From Natribaculum luteum (GTDB lineage Archaea; Halobacteriota; Halobacteria; Halobacteriales; Natrialbaceae): DNA of 64,000 nucleotides. The stretch lies in assembly GCF_023008545.1 (NCBI RefSeq), contig NZ_CP095397.1, positions 2,108,001-2,172,000 of the forward strand, read 5' to 3'. The notes below the pieces were generated by a model that did not search any database, was not told where the DNA came from, and was given only the letters and a program-made list of their open reading frames with translations. This document shows, piece by piece, positions 44,060 to 53,624 of this stretch; positions within the stretch are counted from its first letter, which is position 1; each line of letters opens with the position of its first letter. The position numbers and the translations under genes are program-made.

Positions 44060-45042
44060 CGCGCTTCGCTCGCGACCGCGCCATCAGCACCGTCGTCGAC
44101 GTCGCGCTCTTCTTGCTGCTGGTCAGTGCAGCGGTGACGACGCTGGCGCTCTTTCTCGAGGACGGTGACCGGGCACCCACCCACGCCGAAGCGGACCGAA
44201 CCGCGGAGACGCTCGCGTCGACGACGACGTCGGTCGAGTACTCCCTCCGACCGGTCGCGCGAACCGACGACACTGGCACGTTCGACGACACCGATTTCGA
44301 CGACGAGGCGTACGCCCGCGTCGCCCACGGACCGACGGCGGCGCTGCTCGCCGACGCCGCCGTCACGAACGTCCGGTTCGACGATCGGCGACTCACCGCC
44401 GCCGGCGAGGAGTTCGAGGACGCCGTCGATCGAACCGCGATGGGCGTCCTGCAGGGTGCGACCGACGACGTCCACGTCGTCGCCGTCTGGACCCCACACG
44501 ACGGCTCGTCGATCGAGGGCCGGGCGACCGCGGGGCGGAAGCCGCCGTCGGACGCAGACGTCAGTACTGCCACGATGACCGTCGCGAGCGGGGTCCCTCC
44601 CGTCGACGACGATCGGATCACGGCCGCCTACGAACGCGGTGGCTTCGAAGCCGCCGCGCGACCGATCGCGACGGCGATCGTCGACGGCTACCTGCCGCCG
44701 TCAGAGAGCCGACTCGCACTCGAGCGCCAGAGCGTCGATCGTGCGCTCGTCGTCTATCGATATCAACGGCTGGCCGACATTCTCGGCGTTGACCTCGATC
44801 CCGAGGACGGTGTCGTGAGCCGACCCAACGCCAACGTGACGGCCGCAAACGAGAAACTCACCGACGAACTCGCGGTGCTGATCGCGGCCGACCTCGAGGC
44901 GGAACTCGCGTCCGACGTCGAGGACATCCAGCGGCGATATCCCGTCGACGAGCACGACGGCGAGATCGGCGAGGCGATCGCCGAAACCGTCTCGACGGGC
45001 GACGTGACGATAACCGTGCGAACCTGGGGGCGAGAGCCGTGA
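44056..45042 (+). CDS. Pseudopilin-like protein (DUF7284 type)
   Basis: The 328-residue protein begins MTRFARDRAISTVVDVALFL, with a charged start and a hydrophobic helix that looks like the H-domain of archaeal pilins, then a long acidic external domain. Its last strand (GDVTITVRTWGREP) is conserved in the cluster. The family is, as I recall, DUF7284, with unknown function. It overlaps both neighbours by four bases. Confidence 0.72.
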   Translation: MTRFARDRAISTVVDVALFLLLVSAAVTTLALFLEDGDRAPTHAEADRTAETLASTTTSVEYSLRPVARTDDTGTFDDTDFDDEAYARVAHGPTAALLADAAVTNVRFDDRRLTAAGEEFEDAVDRTAMGVLQGATDDVHVVAVWTPHDGSSIEGRATAGRKPPSDADVSTATMTVASGVPPVDDDRITAAYERGGFEAAARPIATAIVDGYLPPSESRLALERQSVDRALVVYRYQRLADILGVDLDPEDGVVSRPNANVTAANEKLTDELAVLIAADLEAELASDVEDIQRRYPVDEHDGEIGEAIAETVSTGDVTITVRTWGREP

Positions 45043-48000
45043 CCGGCGATCGATGGCCGACGGTTCCGATCGCAGACGACGACCGCGCCCGCATCCCGTT
45101 CGCGCTGATCGGCGTCCTGTTGCTGGTCAGCAGCGTGACGATGGTCGGCGTACTCGAGTCCAGACCCGACCCACGGCCGGACGTCGACCCGTCGCTCGCG
45201 ATGGACCGCACGGCAGCGGCGACGCAGACGACGCTTCGAAACGCCGTCGTCAGTGCTGCAAACGACGCTGCCAGCGATCCCGTCACCGACGCAAACGCCG
45301 CGGATCCGTGGGGTCGAGCGATCGACGGCCCGACTGCCGACGTGGTCTTCGAGCGGTCCCTGCGACTGCGGATCTACCGCGAACTCGAGGCAGGGCTCGC
45401 ACACGCCGGCCAGACGATTCGAGACGACACCGTGACGCAAGTCTCCGTTCCCTCACTCGAGAACGGCCAGCAGTCGGCGGCTGACGCGATCGACAGAGTG
45501 GGGATCGAACGTGGGGGCGACGGCTCTCTCGAGCCCGGTCTCCTCGAGGTGACCGTCGAAGACGTCACCATTGCAGTCGAGCGCGACGGCGAACGGGTCG
45601 CCGAACGAACGCAGGACGTCACGGTCACGGTCGCGACGACGCTGTTCGAACTCCGGCAGAAGACCCAGGAGTACGAACGGCAACTGAATACGGGCTTCTT
45701 CGAGGCGGATGGGTACGACGGATTCGGTCGGTACTTCGCCGCACGAACGTACCCACTGAGCTGGGCGCGTGGCTACGCCCAGTACGGGGGTGCACCCGTC
45801 ACGGAGGTGATCGCCAACCGCCACGTCGAGGTGCTGGCGAACGACGCCGTCTTCACCACACAGCGGGCGGTGTTCGGAACCACCGATCCGTACGAACAAC
45901 GGACGATGATGAACGCGTGGGGCTGTCTGGCGGCGAAAGACGCCGAAGAAGTCTACGAGGGAACGTACGACGAGGAGCCGGCAGTCGTCAACGCCGAGGA
46001 GATCTGTACCGGTCTGGACTACGTCTACGGCGACGTCGAAGGCGAACTACCGCCACCGCCGGACACGTCGGATCTCCTGGCTGCCACACCCGGCATGGAT
46101 GCGACGGAGACGATCTCTGTCAACGAGGTCGCCGACGTCGCGTTCGCCGAGGTGCTCGCGGAGGGCGAGATCGACGACGTGATCGACGATATCCACGAGA
46201 TCGAGGCCAGTACGGACGTCTCGCACGTCGTCGACGACCACGACGAACCGGACGTTACGCCACCGCCCGAGACGTCCACCGATCCTGACAACTGGAGCGA
46301 CCCGTCTCTGATCGAGGACACCACGACGACGTCGACCGCGAGCGTCGACCACGTCGCACACGATCCAGACACGTCACGTCTCGAGACCGACTACCACACC
46401 TTCCACGTCACCGTCGTCAACGAACACTACGAGCGACTGGAGTGGCGCTACGAGGGCAACCGATCGAAGACCGGGCTGCCGGCGGCTGTCACGGCGAACG
46501 ACACGTCGACCTCGGAGTTCGAGATCGAGATCACGCTCTCGGGCGAGCACCCGGACGCCGACGTCGACTACAACGGCATCGAGACTGACTACGATCCCGG
46601 CGGGTGGCCAGCCCCGCTTTCGGACAACTACGACGGCGTTCCGGACGCCACCCTCGAGCGCCTGCTCGGACTCGATCCCGACCGCTCGCTCGAGTCACAA
46701 CTCGAGGCACAACTCACCGATACCGAGGCGATCGAGAGCGCAGCAGCCCTCGAACGCGAGTTCCGAATCACCGACAGCGCGACGATCGACGCCGATCCAT
46801 CGACGGAGCTGCTCACGGTCGAGATCGCACACGATCTGGCGCGGCTCCGCGACGAGGTTGCGGGCGTCAGCCACGAGTTCGAACGCCACGAGATCATCCA
46901 GGGCGAGCCGTTCGAGAAGTTGAAAACGAAAGTCGACGACGAACGACGGTACGTCTACGAGGGTGATCCGAACGGTGCCTACGACAGCGTCGCGGACAAG
47001 GCTCGCGTCGAAGTCCGACAAATCTACCTCGAGACGCTCCTCGCCCACATCGACGACGTCGCCGACACCCACGCGGATACCCAGGACGCACTCGAGGAGG
47101 AACTCGACGACGAGGTCGACGCGACCGACGACGCACTCGCTGACGTGACGACCTTCGCCCAGGACGCCCTCGCGGGCAACGTCACCGAACACGAGGGCGA
47201 ACTCGAGGGATCGCCGCTTCTCGAGAACGTCACGTTCACGCCTGCCGGGTCGCCGACGTATCTGTCACTCGAGACGGTCGAGCGCGAGCAGGTGCCGGCG
47301 GTGGGCGACGGCGAGCACGCGCCGATGGCGGCGAAGAACTACAACTGGTTTGCGGTGCCGTACAACGAGAAATCGGCGGACTGGTTGGTTGAAGTGCTGG
47401 ATTACTTCGACGATAGCGACGAGACGGAGGAGGTTATCACACTACGAACTGCAGGGGAGATGCTTCAGGCTGCCGAGTTGGCTGCAGAAATCAAGGAAGA
47501 TGATGATTTCTTATCTTTCAGACGAGCGCAACTAAAATCAGAAATAGAAAATGAGCTTAATGCGATTGCCGGAAAAACAGCGGAAAGGGCCGCTAATACC
47601 GATCACCTTAGTGGTAAAGAAGACCACATCGAAAAAACTCTTAAAAACGAGGTGTTTCCATCTCTTGGAAATGTTGGACAACAGGCGATTAAACTCGGTG
47701 GTCAAGAAGGTGCAAAGCAAGTTCGCAGCATAGTGAAACAAGAACTAGAAATACCGGATGACACACCCTATGATAATACAGAGATTTGGAGAGAACACGC
47801 ATCATCTGTGATAGTGTACGAATTGAGTAATTCTTTAGATGAAGGTGTGATCGATTCTGTTGATCGTGACGATCTAAATCAGATTAATGAACGAGTTCGA
47901 GATGAACTTGATCAAGTTACCAGAGACGTGATCGAATATCGGGTCCAAAACGACTCGGTCAACGCCACAAAACTTGAAGAAGAATGGCTGACTAACAAGG

Positions 48001-48398
48001 ACAACGAAACCCGTAACCTGTCGCCGAGTCGGATCCCGGCGGGCATGCCAATCATGCCGATCCCGGGGTCGTGGTACGTGACTGCCAACGTCTGGGACAT
48101 CGAAGTTGAGGGCGAGTACGCCCGCTTCGAACTACAGGCGAGTTCGGGAACGCCTGTGACAGTCGGAGGTACGACATACATCCGCGACGGAGAACCCGTT
48201 CAACTTAAGGGAGACGATACCACCCACACTATCGGTCACGCTGAGCCGATTTCTTTCTCGAGTCGAACGATGGTCCTAATCGTGGTTCCCCCTGGTAGAA
48301 TCGGTGTCGGCGATCGAACAGGGGAGCGGACGGAGTGTTCGGCAACGTGGCCGAATGCCGGTGATGTTAACCAAGATTCACAAGAGGCAGATTGTTAG
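45039..48398 (+). CDS. Large membrane-anchored cluster protein (DUF7286 type), AT-rich 3' third
   Basis: This 1119-residue protein has one N-terminal hydrophobic helix (RIPFALIGVLLLVSSVTMVG) and a large exterior part with long helices and coiled-coil-like stretches. Near the C terminus SRIPAGMPIMPIPGSWYVTA is followed by a beta-rich ending. I recall it as DUF7286. It is probably the main external component of the machine. From about 47,395 to the end the DNA is AT-rich with codons such as AAA, ATA and AGA that are rare before, yet the frame continues. This suggests that the 3' third was exchanged by recombination. Confidence 0.75.
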   Translation: MTGDRWPTVPIADDDRARIPFALIGVLLLVSSVTMVGVLESRPDPRPDVDPSLAMDRTAAATQTTLRNAVVSAANDAASDPVTDANAADPWGRAIDGPTADVVFERSLRLRIYRELEAGLAHAGQTIRDDTVTQVSVPSLENGQQSAADAIDRVGIERGGDGSLEPGLLEVTVEDVTIAVERDGERVAERTQDVTVTVATTLFELRQKTQEYERQLNTGFFEADGYDGFGRYFAARTYPLSWARGYAQYGGAPVTEVIANRHVEVLANDAVFTTQRAVFGTTDPYEQRTMMNAWGCLAAKDAEEVYEGTYDEEPAVVNAEEICTGLDYVYGDVEGELPPPPDTSDLLAATPGMDATETISVNEVADVAFAEVLAEGEIDDVIDDIHEIEASTDVSHVVDDHDEPDVTPPPETSTDPDNWSDPSLIEDTTTTSTASVDHVAHDPDTSRLETDYHTFHVTVVNEHYERLEWRYEGNRSKTGLPAAVTANDTSTSEFEIEITLSGEHPDADVDYNGIETDYDPGGWPAPLSDNYDGVPDATLERLLGLDPDRSLESQLEAQLTDTEAIESAAALEREFRITDSATIDADPSTELLTVEIAHDLARLRDEVAGVSHEFERHEIIQGEPFEKLKTKVDDERRYVYEGDPNGAYDSVADKARVEVRQIYLETLLAHIDDVADTHADTQDALEEELDDEVDATDDALADVTTFAQDALAGNVTEHEGELEGSPLLENVTFTPAGSPTYLSLETVEREQVPAVGDGEHAPMAAKNYNWFAVPYNEKSADWLVEVLDYFDDSDETEEVITLRTAGEMLQAAELAAEIKEDDDFLSFRRAQLKSEIENELNAIAGKTAERAANTDHLSGKEDHIEKTLKNEVFPSLGNVGQQAIKLGGQEGAKQVRSIVKQELEIPDDTPYDNTEIWREHASSVIVYELSNSLDEGVIDSVDRDDLNQINERVRDELDQVTRDVIEYRVQNDSVNATKLEEEWLTNKDNETRNLSPSRIPAGMPIMPIPGSWYVTANVWDIEVEGEYARFELQASSGTPVTVGGTTYIRDGEPVQLKGDDTTHTIGHAEPISFSSRTMVLIVVPPGRIGVGDRTGERTECSATWPNAGDVNQDSQEADC

Positions 48399-48870
48399 TC
48401 AAACATATATAATCCCATATGACTTATTCATAAGGTTATAATTAAGTCAAACTTCTTCAAGAGCGTAGATATTGCCATCGTTCGAGGTCACGTAAACGGA
48501 TTTATTAAGAACGACCGGTCCTGACCATACGATTCCCTCGGTTTTGAATGTCCAAATTTGATTCCCCGTTTCTTGATCCAGTGCGTATATGGATCCATCC
48601 CCCGAACCAATATATAGAGTATCATCAACAATCGCTGGTTTTGCTCTGATCCCAAGACCAGTTTCATATTCCCACTGTTTTTCACCGGTGTTGGCGTCAA
48701 CTGAATAAATATAGTTGTCACTACTGCCAATGTAGACGCTACCACCGGTGACTGAGGGGCTTGAATAGATCGTATCACTAGATTCTTCGAAGCGCCATTT
48801 TTCGTCACCAGTGTCGGCATCGATCGCGTAGAGATTGTGATCGCTACTGCCGACGTAGACGGTCCCATCG
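47395..48870. other. AT-rich patch across the 3' ends of two convergent genes
   Basis: The GC content visibly drops at about 47,390 inside the DUF7286-type gene and recovers at about 48,800-48,870 inside the beta-propeller gene. Runs such as AAAATCAGAAATAGAAAATG and TATGATAATACAGAG are unlike any other coding DNA in the window. One part (48015-48110), encoding a conserved motif, is GC-richer. The patch has no transposase, tRNA or obvious end repeat. Confidence 0.8.
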
Positions 48871-49649
48871 ACGACGGCCGGGTCGCTGACAGTCATCCGC
48901 TCTTCGTCTTCATTCTTGAATCGCCACTCTTCCTCACCGGTCTCGAGGTCGATCGCTCGGAGTTGGTCCCACGTCCCGACAAAAGCGAGACCGTCAGCTA
49001 CAGCAGGTGCTGCAGACGCACCATCGTGGAGTCCTGCTACCTGGTTTTGGTCGCCGGTTTCCCCACCGAGCGAAATAAGAGAGTAGCCGTCAGTGACGTA
49101 GACATCTGAGCCGACCGGGACAGCGTGACCCCACCGTCCCCGCTCGAGTTGTTCGTGCCAGAGTTCGTCCCCGCTGTCGGCCTCGAGTGCGTACATGTCG
49201 GTATGGGCACCGTTGTAGACGGTACCGTCGACGACGGCAGGATTGTAGCGGACGAGCGTTCCGAGGTCGGCTCGCCACTCTGTCTCACCTGTCTCGACGT
49301 CGATCGCGTAGAGGTAGTTGTCGTGCGAACCCGCGTAGAGCGTCCCGTCGACGACGGCCGGACTCGTCTCGAACGAGTCGTCGGCTTCGACGGTCCAGCG
49401 GACGGTGACGTCGTCTTTCGGGCCGGTCGTATCGGGGTGGTGGCCGGTGTTTCGAGCGTCGACGCCGTACATCGGCCAGGAGTCCGGCGTGACCAGCGTG
49501 TCGTCGCCGCCGATTCCGAGGAGGCCGGAACCGCTGGTGTCGCCACTCGAGTCGCGGTCGTCGTCGCTTCCGAGACAGCCGGCGAGGCCGGCAGCGGCGG
49601 TGCTGGCACAGGCGGCGAGCCAGTGCCGGCGGGAGGTCGTCCGTTCCAT
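48447..49649 (-). CDS. PQQ-like beta-propeller lipoprotein
   Basis: This 400-residue exported protein has a twin-arginine-like signal with a lipobox cysteine (TSRRHWLAACASTAAAGLAGC-like, Cys at LAGC). The mature part has about seven PQQ/BamB-type blades with repeated ETGEEEWRFK and VVDGTVYVGS motifs. It probably stays attached to the outer face of the membrane and may bind a partner or cofactor. The last three blades are encoded by the AT-rich patch. The start ATG at 49649 was chosen to give the normal signal peptide. It converges with the DUF7286-type gene, separated by 48 bases. Confidence 0.85.
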   Translation of the reverse strand: MERTTSRRHWLAACASTAAAGLAGCLGSDDDRDSSGDTSGSGLLGIGGDDTLVTPDSWPMYGVDARNTGHHPDTTGPKDDVTVRWTVEADDSFETSPAVVDGTLYAGSHDNYLYAIDVETGETEWRADLGTLVRYNPAVVDGTVYNGAHTDMYALEADSGDELWHEQLERGRWGHAVPVGSDVYVTDGYSLISLGGETGDQNQVAGLHDGASAAPAVADGLAFVGTWDQLRAIDLETGEEEWRFKNEDEERMTVSDPAVVDGTVYVGSSDHNLYAIDADTGDEKWRFEESSDTIYSSPSVTGGSVYIGSSDNYIYSVDANTGEKQWEYETGLGIRAKPAIVDDTLYIGSGDGSIYALDQETGNQIWTFKTEGIVWSGPVVLNKSVYVTSNDGNIYALEEV

Positions 49650-49802
49650 CGACACTCGAGATATATTGGTTCGAATAATAAAACTTAGCAATTATAGGTG
49701 AATGAGTGTGAACATAACTCCTGGCGGTACCTTCTCGACCACCTCGAGACACGGCGGTCGGCGATGGCAATTCCTATCAGGTCGACGGTCCTCGGGTCGG
49801 AT

Positions 49803-50228
49803 ATGTTCTACGAGCAGCGGATGACGGTGCCGGACTCGCCGGCAGAGCTGCGCGCGGAGTACGAAGACGACCTGGCCGAAATCGTCGATCGAGTGGGACT
49901 CGAGACGGCCGCCGACGCCACCGACGTCGACCGGGAGGCGCTCGAGGCGCTGGTCGACGGCGATTCGCCTGCGCTCTCGCTCGAGGACGCGGCACAGGTT
50001 CAGGCGCTCTCCGACGGCGAGCCGGACGCGGAGACGATCGTCGAGATGGCGGGTGAGCACCTCCTGCTGGGGATGTCGACGGCGGTGCTCGACGTGGAGA
50101 CGGTCGCGAGCGAACTCGAGCTCGAGCTCGATCCAAAGGAGATCCAGCAGAAGATCGAGCGGCGAGCGCCCATGTCGTTCGAGGAGTACGTCCACGTCCA
50201 GTACGTGATCGCTGACGGGGCACCCTGA
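49803..50228 (+). CDS. Small conserved haloarchaeal protein (DUF5791 type)
   Basis: A 141-residue acidic, mostly helical protein starting MFYEQRMTVPDSPAELRAEY and containing HLLLGMSTAVLDVETVASEL and KIERRAPMSFEEYVHVQYV. I recall it as DUF5791, conserved and single-copy in haloarchaea, function unknown. The first part (VGLETAADATDVDREALEAL) resembles a helix-turn-helix. It is 70 bases before the SDR gene, which has its own promoter. Confidence 0.75.
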   Translation: MFYEQRMTVPDSPAELRAEYEDDLAEIVDRVGLETAADATDVDREALEALVDGDSPALSLEDAAQVQALSDGEPDAETIVEMAGEHLLLGMSTAVLDVETVASELELELDPKEIQQKIERRAPMSFEEYVHVQYVIADGAP

Positions 50229-50297
50229 ACGGTAATCCGCTGACAGCGACGGTTCGACGAGCGGTGTGATTATAGGCCGTGACTCCCGAGTTCGAGT

Positions 50298-51194
50298 ATG
50301 CGCGTTGCCATTCTGGGCTGTGGATACGTCGGCCTCGAACTCGGTCGACAGCTTCTCGAGGCGGGACACGAACCGATCGGCGTCCGTCGGTCCGGGGCGG
50401 GCGTGGCGGCGATCGAAGAGAACGGGTTCGAGGGCGTTCGAGCCGACGTCACCGACCAGTCGTCGCTCGAGGCGGTGCCGGACGTCGACGCGCTCGTGTT
50501 CGCGGCGAGCAGCGGCGGCCGTGGTGCCGAGGCGGCCCGCGAGGTGTACGTCGACGGCCTCGAGACGGCCATCGAGGCATTCGGCACGCGGGACGAGCCG
50601 CCAGAGCGGCTGGTGTACACCTCCTCGACCGGCGTCTTCGGCGACCACGGCGGCGACTGGGTCGACGAGGAGACGCCAATCGAGCCGACGACGCCAAAGA
50701 CGGAGGTGCTGGCCGAGGCCGAGCGGGTCGCACTCGAGACGCCGGCAGCGTTCGGGTACGACGGGGCAGTCGCCCGATTCGCCGGGCTGTACGGTCCCGA
50801 TCGGTATCGACTCGAGCGCTACCTCGGGGGGCCGGTGACGGAAGGATATCTGAACATGGTTCATCGTGACGACGCCGCGGGTGCGGTCCGGTTCCTGCTC
50901 GAGGACGATCTCGCGCGCGGCGATGTCGTCCAGGTGGTCGACGACGAGCCGGTATCGAAGTGGTCGTTCGCCGACTGGTTGGCCGACGAGTGTGGCGTCG
51001 AGCGGCCGCCAAAGCGGACGAAAGAACAGCGACTGGCAGACGACGATCTGTCGGAGGCGGCCCGGCGGCGAATTCTGACCAGCAAACGGTGCTCGAACGC
51101 GTTGCTCCACGAACTGGGATACGAGTTCGTGTATCCGACGTTTCGTGAGGGGTATCGCGACGCGCTCGAGGCGTTCCGACGCGACTGTCAGTGA
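50298..51194 (+). CDS. NAD(P)-dependent epimerase/dehydratase-like (SDR)
   Basis: This 298-residue Rossmann protein begins MRVAILGCGYVGLELGRQLL with a GxGxxG loop. It resembles the YeeZ-like atypical extended SDR group: the usual Tyr-x3-Lys active site is not clearly placed (YTSSTGVFGDHGGDW follows the substrate strand). It may act on nucleotide sugars or simply bind NAD(P). An ATTATAGG box at 50268-50275 lies 23-30 bases before the ATG. Confidence 0.8.
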   Translation: MRVAILGCGYVGLELGRQLLEAGHEPIGVRRSGAGVAAIEENGFEGVRADVTDQSSLEAVPDVDALVFAASSGGRGAEAAREVYVDGLETAIEAFGTRDEPPERLVYTSSTGVFGDHGGDWVDEETPIEPTTPKTEVLAEAERVALETPAAFGYDGAVARFAGLYGPDRYRLERYLGGPVTEGYLNMVHRDDAAGAVRFLLEDDLARGDVVQVVDDEPVSKWSFADWLADECGVERPPKRTKEQRLADDDLSEAARRRILTSKRCSNALLHELGYEFVYPTFREGYRDALEAFRRDCQ

Positions 51195-51253
51195 CGCTGG
51201 ACAGTCGACGAACGAGGGAGAAAGTTCTTGGTCGTTCACTTTGAGTGTGGGGT

Positions 51254-52453
51254 ATGAGCTACCAGATCGCCCGGACGACCGGCGTGGTGCCGGGCGTCGA
51301 CGACGTGCTGGTCGTCGACAGGGCGGTCGACGTGCTGGGAGACGTCGACCCGCTGGTACTTTCGCTGCTGGTGCTCGGTGTCATCACGTTGCTCGTCAGC
51401 GGGTGGTGGGCCGTCCGCTGGCTCCGGCGGCCGCCGGGGGTCCGTCTCAGACGCGTCCTCGGGAAGCACGACGAGGTGACGGTGTTGATGCACCCGAACC
51501 CGGACCCTGACGCGATGTCGACTGCGATGGGTATCGCGCGGATCGCCGAGTCCGCCGACACGGATGCGACGCTCAAGTACGCTGGTGAGATCCGCCACCA
51601 GGAGAACCGGGCATTCCGGACGGTCCTCGAACTCGACCTGGATCACGTCGAGACGAAAGCGGACCTCGCGTCCGAGACGGTGGTTCTCGCCGACCACAAC
51701 GTCCCCCGTGGGTTTCCCGGTGCGCAAATGATCGAACCGGTGGCGGTCGTCGATCATCACCCCGGAAACGGCGCGGGGACGTCGTTTACCGACATCCGGA
51801 CGGATTACGGTGCGGCGTCGACGGTCGTCGTCGAGTACCTCGAGGAACTCGGCGCGACGATGGATGACGACGAGACGGAGTCTGCGGACGGACTCACCGT
51901 CTCGTCCGAACTCGCGACCGGGCTCCTGTACGGTATTCTGTCCGATACGAATCACCTGACCAAGGGTTGTTCTGCGGCGGAGTTCGACGCGGCGGCGTTT
52001 CTCTTTTCGGGGATCGACGAGGATCTGCTCGATCGAATCGCCAACCCCCAGGTGGCAGACGAGGTCCTGCAGATCAAAGCCGACGCGATCAAGAAGAAAC
52101 GCGTCGAGGGGTCGTTCGCGATCTGTGACGTCGGCGAGATCGGTAACGTCGACGCGATTCCACAGGCTGCAGACGAACTCATGCAACTCGAGGGGGTGAC
52201 GGCGGTGGTCGTCTACGGCGAGAACGACGGGACGGTCCACCTCTCCGGTCGATCGCGCGACGACCGGGTGCACATGGGCGAGACGCTCCGGAACGCAGTA
52301 AGCGACATTCCGATGGCGAACGCGGGCGGTCACGCGCGGATGGGCGGCGGTCAGCTATCGGTCGACCACATGCACGGGATCGGTCCCTCGGACGGGATCA
52401 GCAGAGACGAGTTCGAGGACCGACTGTTCGCTGCGCTGTCCGGCGAGCGGTAA
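51254..52453 (+). CDS. DHH/DHHA1 family phosphoesterase with N-terminal membrane segment
   Basis: A 399-residue protein. A hydrophobic helix (SLLVLGVITLLVSGWWAVRW) anchors it, followed by a DHH domain with MHPNPDPDAMSTAMGIA, VLADHN and VDHHPGN (metal-binding Asp and His residues), and a DHHA1 domain ending NAGGHARMGGGQLSVDHM. The family splits nanoRNA or cyclic dinucleotides; the membrane-anchored layout recalls GdpP, but no sensor domain is present. The exact substrate is unknown. The ATG at 51254 is preferred to one three codons earlier. Confidence 0.85.
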   Translation: MSYQIARTTGVVPGVDDVLVVDRAVDVLGDVDPLVLSLLVLGVITLLVSGWWAVRWLRRPPGVRLRRVLGKHDEVTVLMHPNPDPDAMSTAMGIARIAESADTDATLKYAGEIRHQENRAFRTVLELDLDHVETKADLASETVVLADHNVPRGFPGAQMIEPVAVVDHHPGNGAGTSFTDIRTDYGAASTVVVEYLEELGATMDDDETESADGLTVSSELATGLLYGILSDTNHLTKGCSAAEFDAAAFLFSGIDEDLLDRIANPQVADEVLQIKADAIKKKRVEGSFAICDVGEIGNVDAIPQAADELMQLEGVTAVVVYGENDGTVHLSGRSRDDRVHMGETLRNAVSDIPMANAGGHARMGGGQLSVDHMHGIGPSDGISRDEFEDRLFAALSGER

Positions 52454-52529
52454 CCCAGAAGCGACTCGAGCGTAGCCACGTCGGCGGTCAGTAGCCGCGT
52501 TTTTATTTCGGACGACCCTACGTCGGCCC

Positions 52530-53624
52530 ATGGCAACCGGATCTGCGACGTGGGACTATCGCGACGCCCACCACGAGGAGTTCGGGCGGACGTACTTCCG
52601 GCGATTCGACGACGGCCTCGTCTCGAGTATCGGGCTTGGCACATACCTCGGAGAGCCGACCGACGAGGTCGACGACCGCTACGAGGCATCGATCCGCACC
52701 GCCCTCGAGCGCGGCTGTAACGTCCTCGACACGGCGATCAACTATCGCTGTCAGCGCAGCGAGCGAGTGATCGGGCGGGTCCTCGAGGAGGCGGACGTCG
52801 ACCGGGACGCGGTACTCGTCGCGACGAAAGGCGGGTTCGTCCCGTTCGACGGCGAACGCCCGGAGAATCCGGGGCAGTACGTCAAATCGGAGTATGTCGA
52901 CACGGGTCTCGTCGACCGCGAGGACCTCGTGGCGGGGAGTCACTGTATCGCGCCCGACTACATCGACGACCAGCTCGATCGCTCGCTCGAGAACCTCGGC
53001 GTCGACACCATCGACCTCTACTACGTCCACAACCCGGAGACGCAACTGCGCGAGCGCTCCCGCGAGGAGGTCTACGACCAGCTCGAGGAGACGTTCGTGC
53101 GACTCGAGGAGCGGGTGGCCGACGGCGACATCGCCCACTACGGCGTCGCGACGTGGGAGGCCTTTCGGGTTCCGGAAGATCACCCGTCGTATCTCTCGCT
53201 GCCGGCGGTCGTCGAGCGTGCGAGGGCGGCGGCCCGCGAGGCCGACACGGACGCCAGCGGGACGCACTTCCGGGCGATCCAGCTCCCGTTCAACGTGGTC
53301 ATGGCGGACGCGTTTACGGTCGAAGCCCACGAGACGCCCGACGGGCGGAAGTCGGCGCTCTGGTTCGCCGCCGACGCGGGCCTCGACGTCTTCACGAGCG
53401 CGAGCATCGCACAGGGAGATCTCGCCCAGGAGATTCCGACCGACGTCGCCGCCCAGCTCGAGGGCGAGACGACAGCCCAGCGGTCGATCAACTTCGCACG
53501 GTCGGCACCGGGCGTGACGTCGTCGCTCGTCGGGATGAGCCGCGTAGAACACGTCGAAGAGAACGTCGCTGCGGGGACGTTCGACCCGCTCGGTGCCGAC
53601 GCGTTCGACGCCGTCTTCGAGTGA
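52530..53624 (+). CDS. Aldo/keto reductase
   Basis: This 364-residue enzyme has the AKR catalytic tetrad: Asp67, Tyr72, Lys100 and His167 (in LDTAINYRC, VATKGGF and YYVHNPE). The end (SLVGMSRVEHVEENVAAGTF) binds NADPH. It reduces an aldehyde or ketone, unknown which. A TTTTATT box at 52500-52506 is 24-30 bases before the ATG. The stop TGA begins a 15-bp tandem repeat. Confidence 0.87.
   Translation: MATGSATWDYRDAHHEEFGRTYFRRFDDGLVSSIGLGTYLGEPTDEVDDRYEASIRTALERGCNVLDTAINYRCQRSERVIGRVLEEADVDRDAVLVATKGGFVPFDGERPENPGQYVKSEYVDTGLVDREDLVAGSHCIAPDYIDDQLDRSLENLGVDTIDLYYVHNPETQLRERSREEVYDQLEETFVRLEERVADGDIAHYGVATWEAFRVPEDHPSYLSLPAVVERARAAAREADTDASGTHFRAIQLPFNVVMADAFTVEAHETPDGRKSALWFAADAGLDVFTSASIAQGDLAQEIPTDVAAQLEGETTAQRSINFARSAPGVTSSLVGMSRVEHVEENVAAGTFDPLGADAFDAVFE

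Noticed and set aside
47395-48870. The AT-rich patch considered as a genomic island or provirus
   Set aside because: It lies inside two intact genes and holds no integrase, attachment repeat or independent gene.
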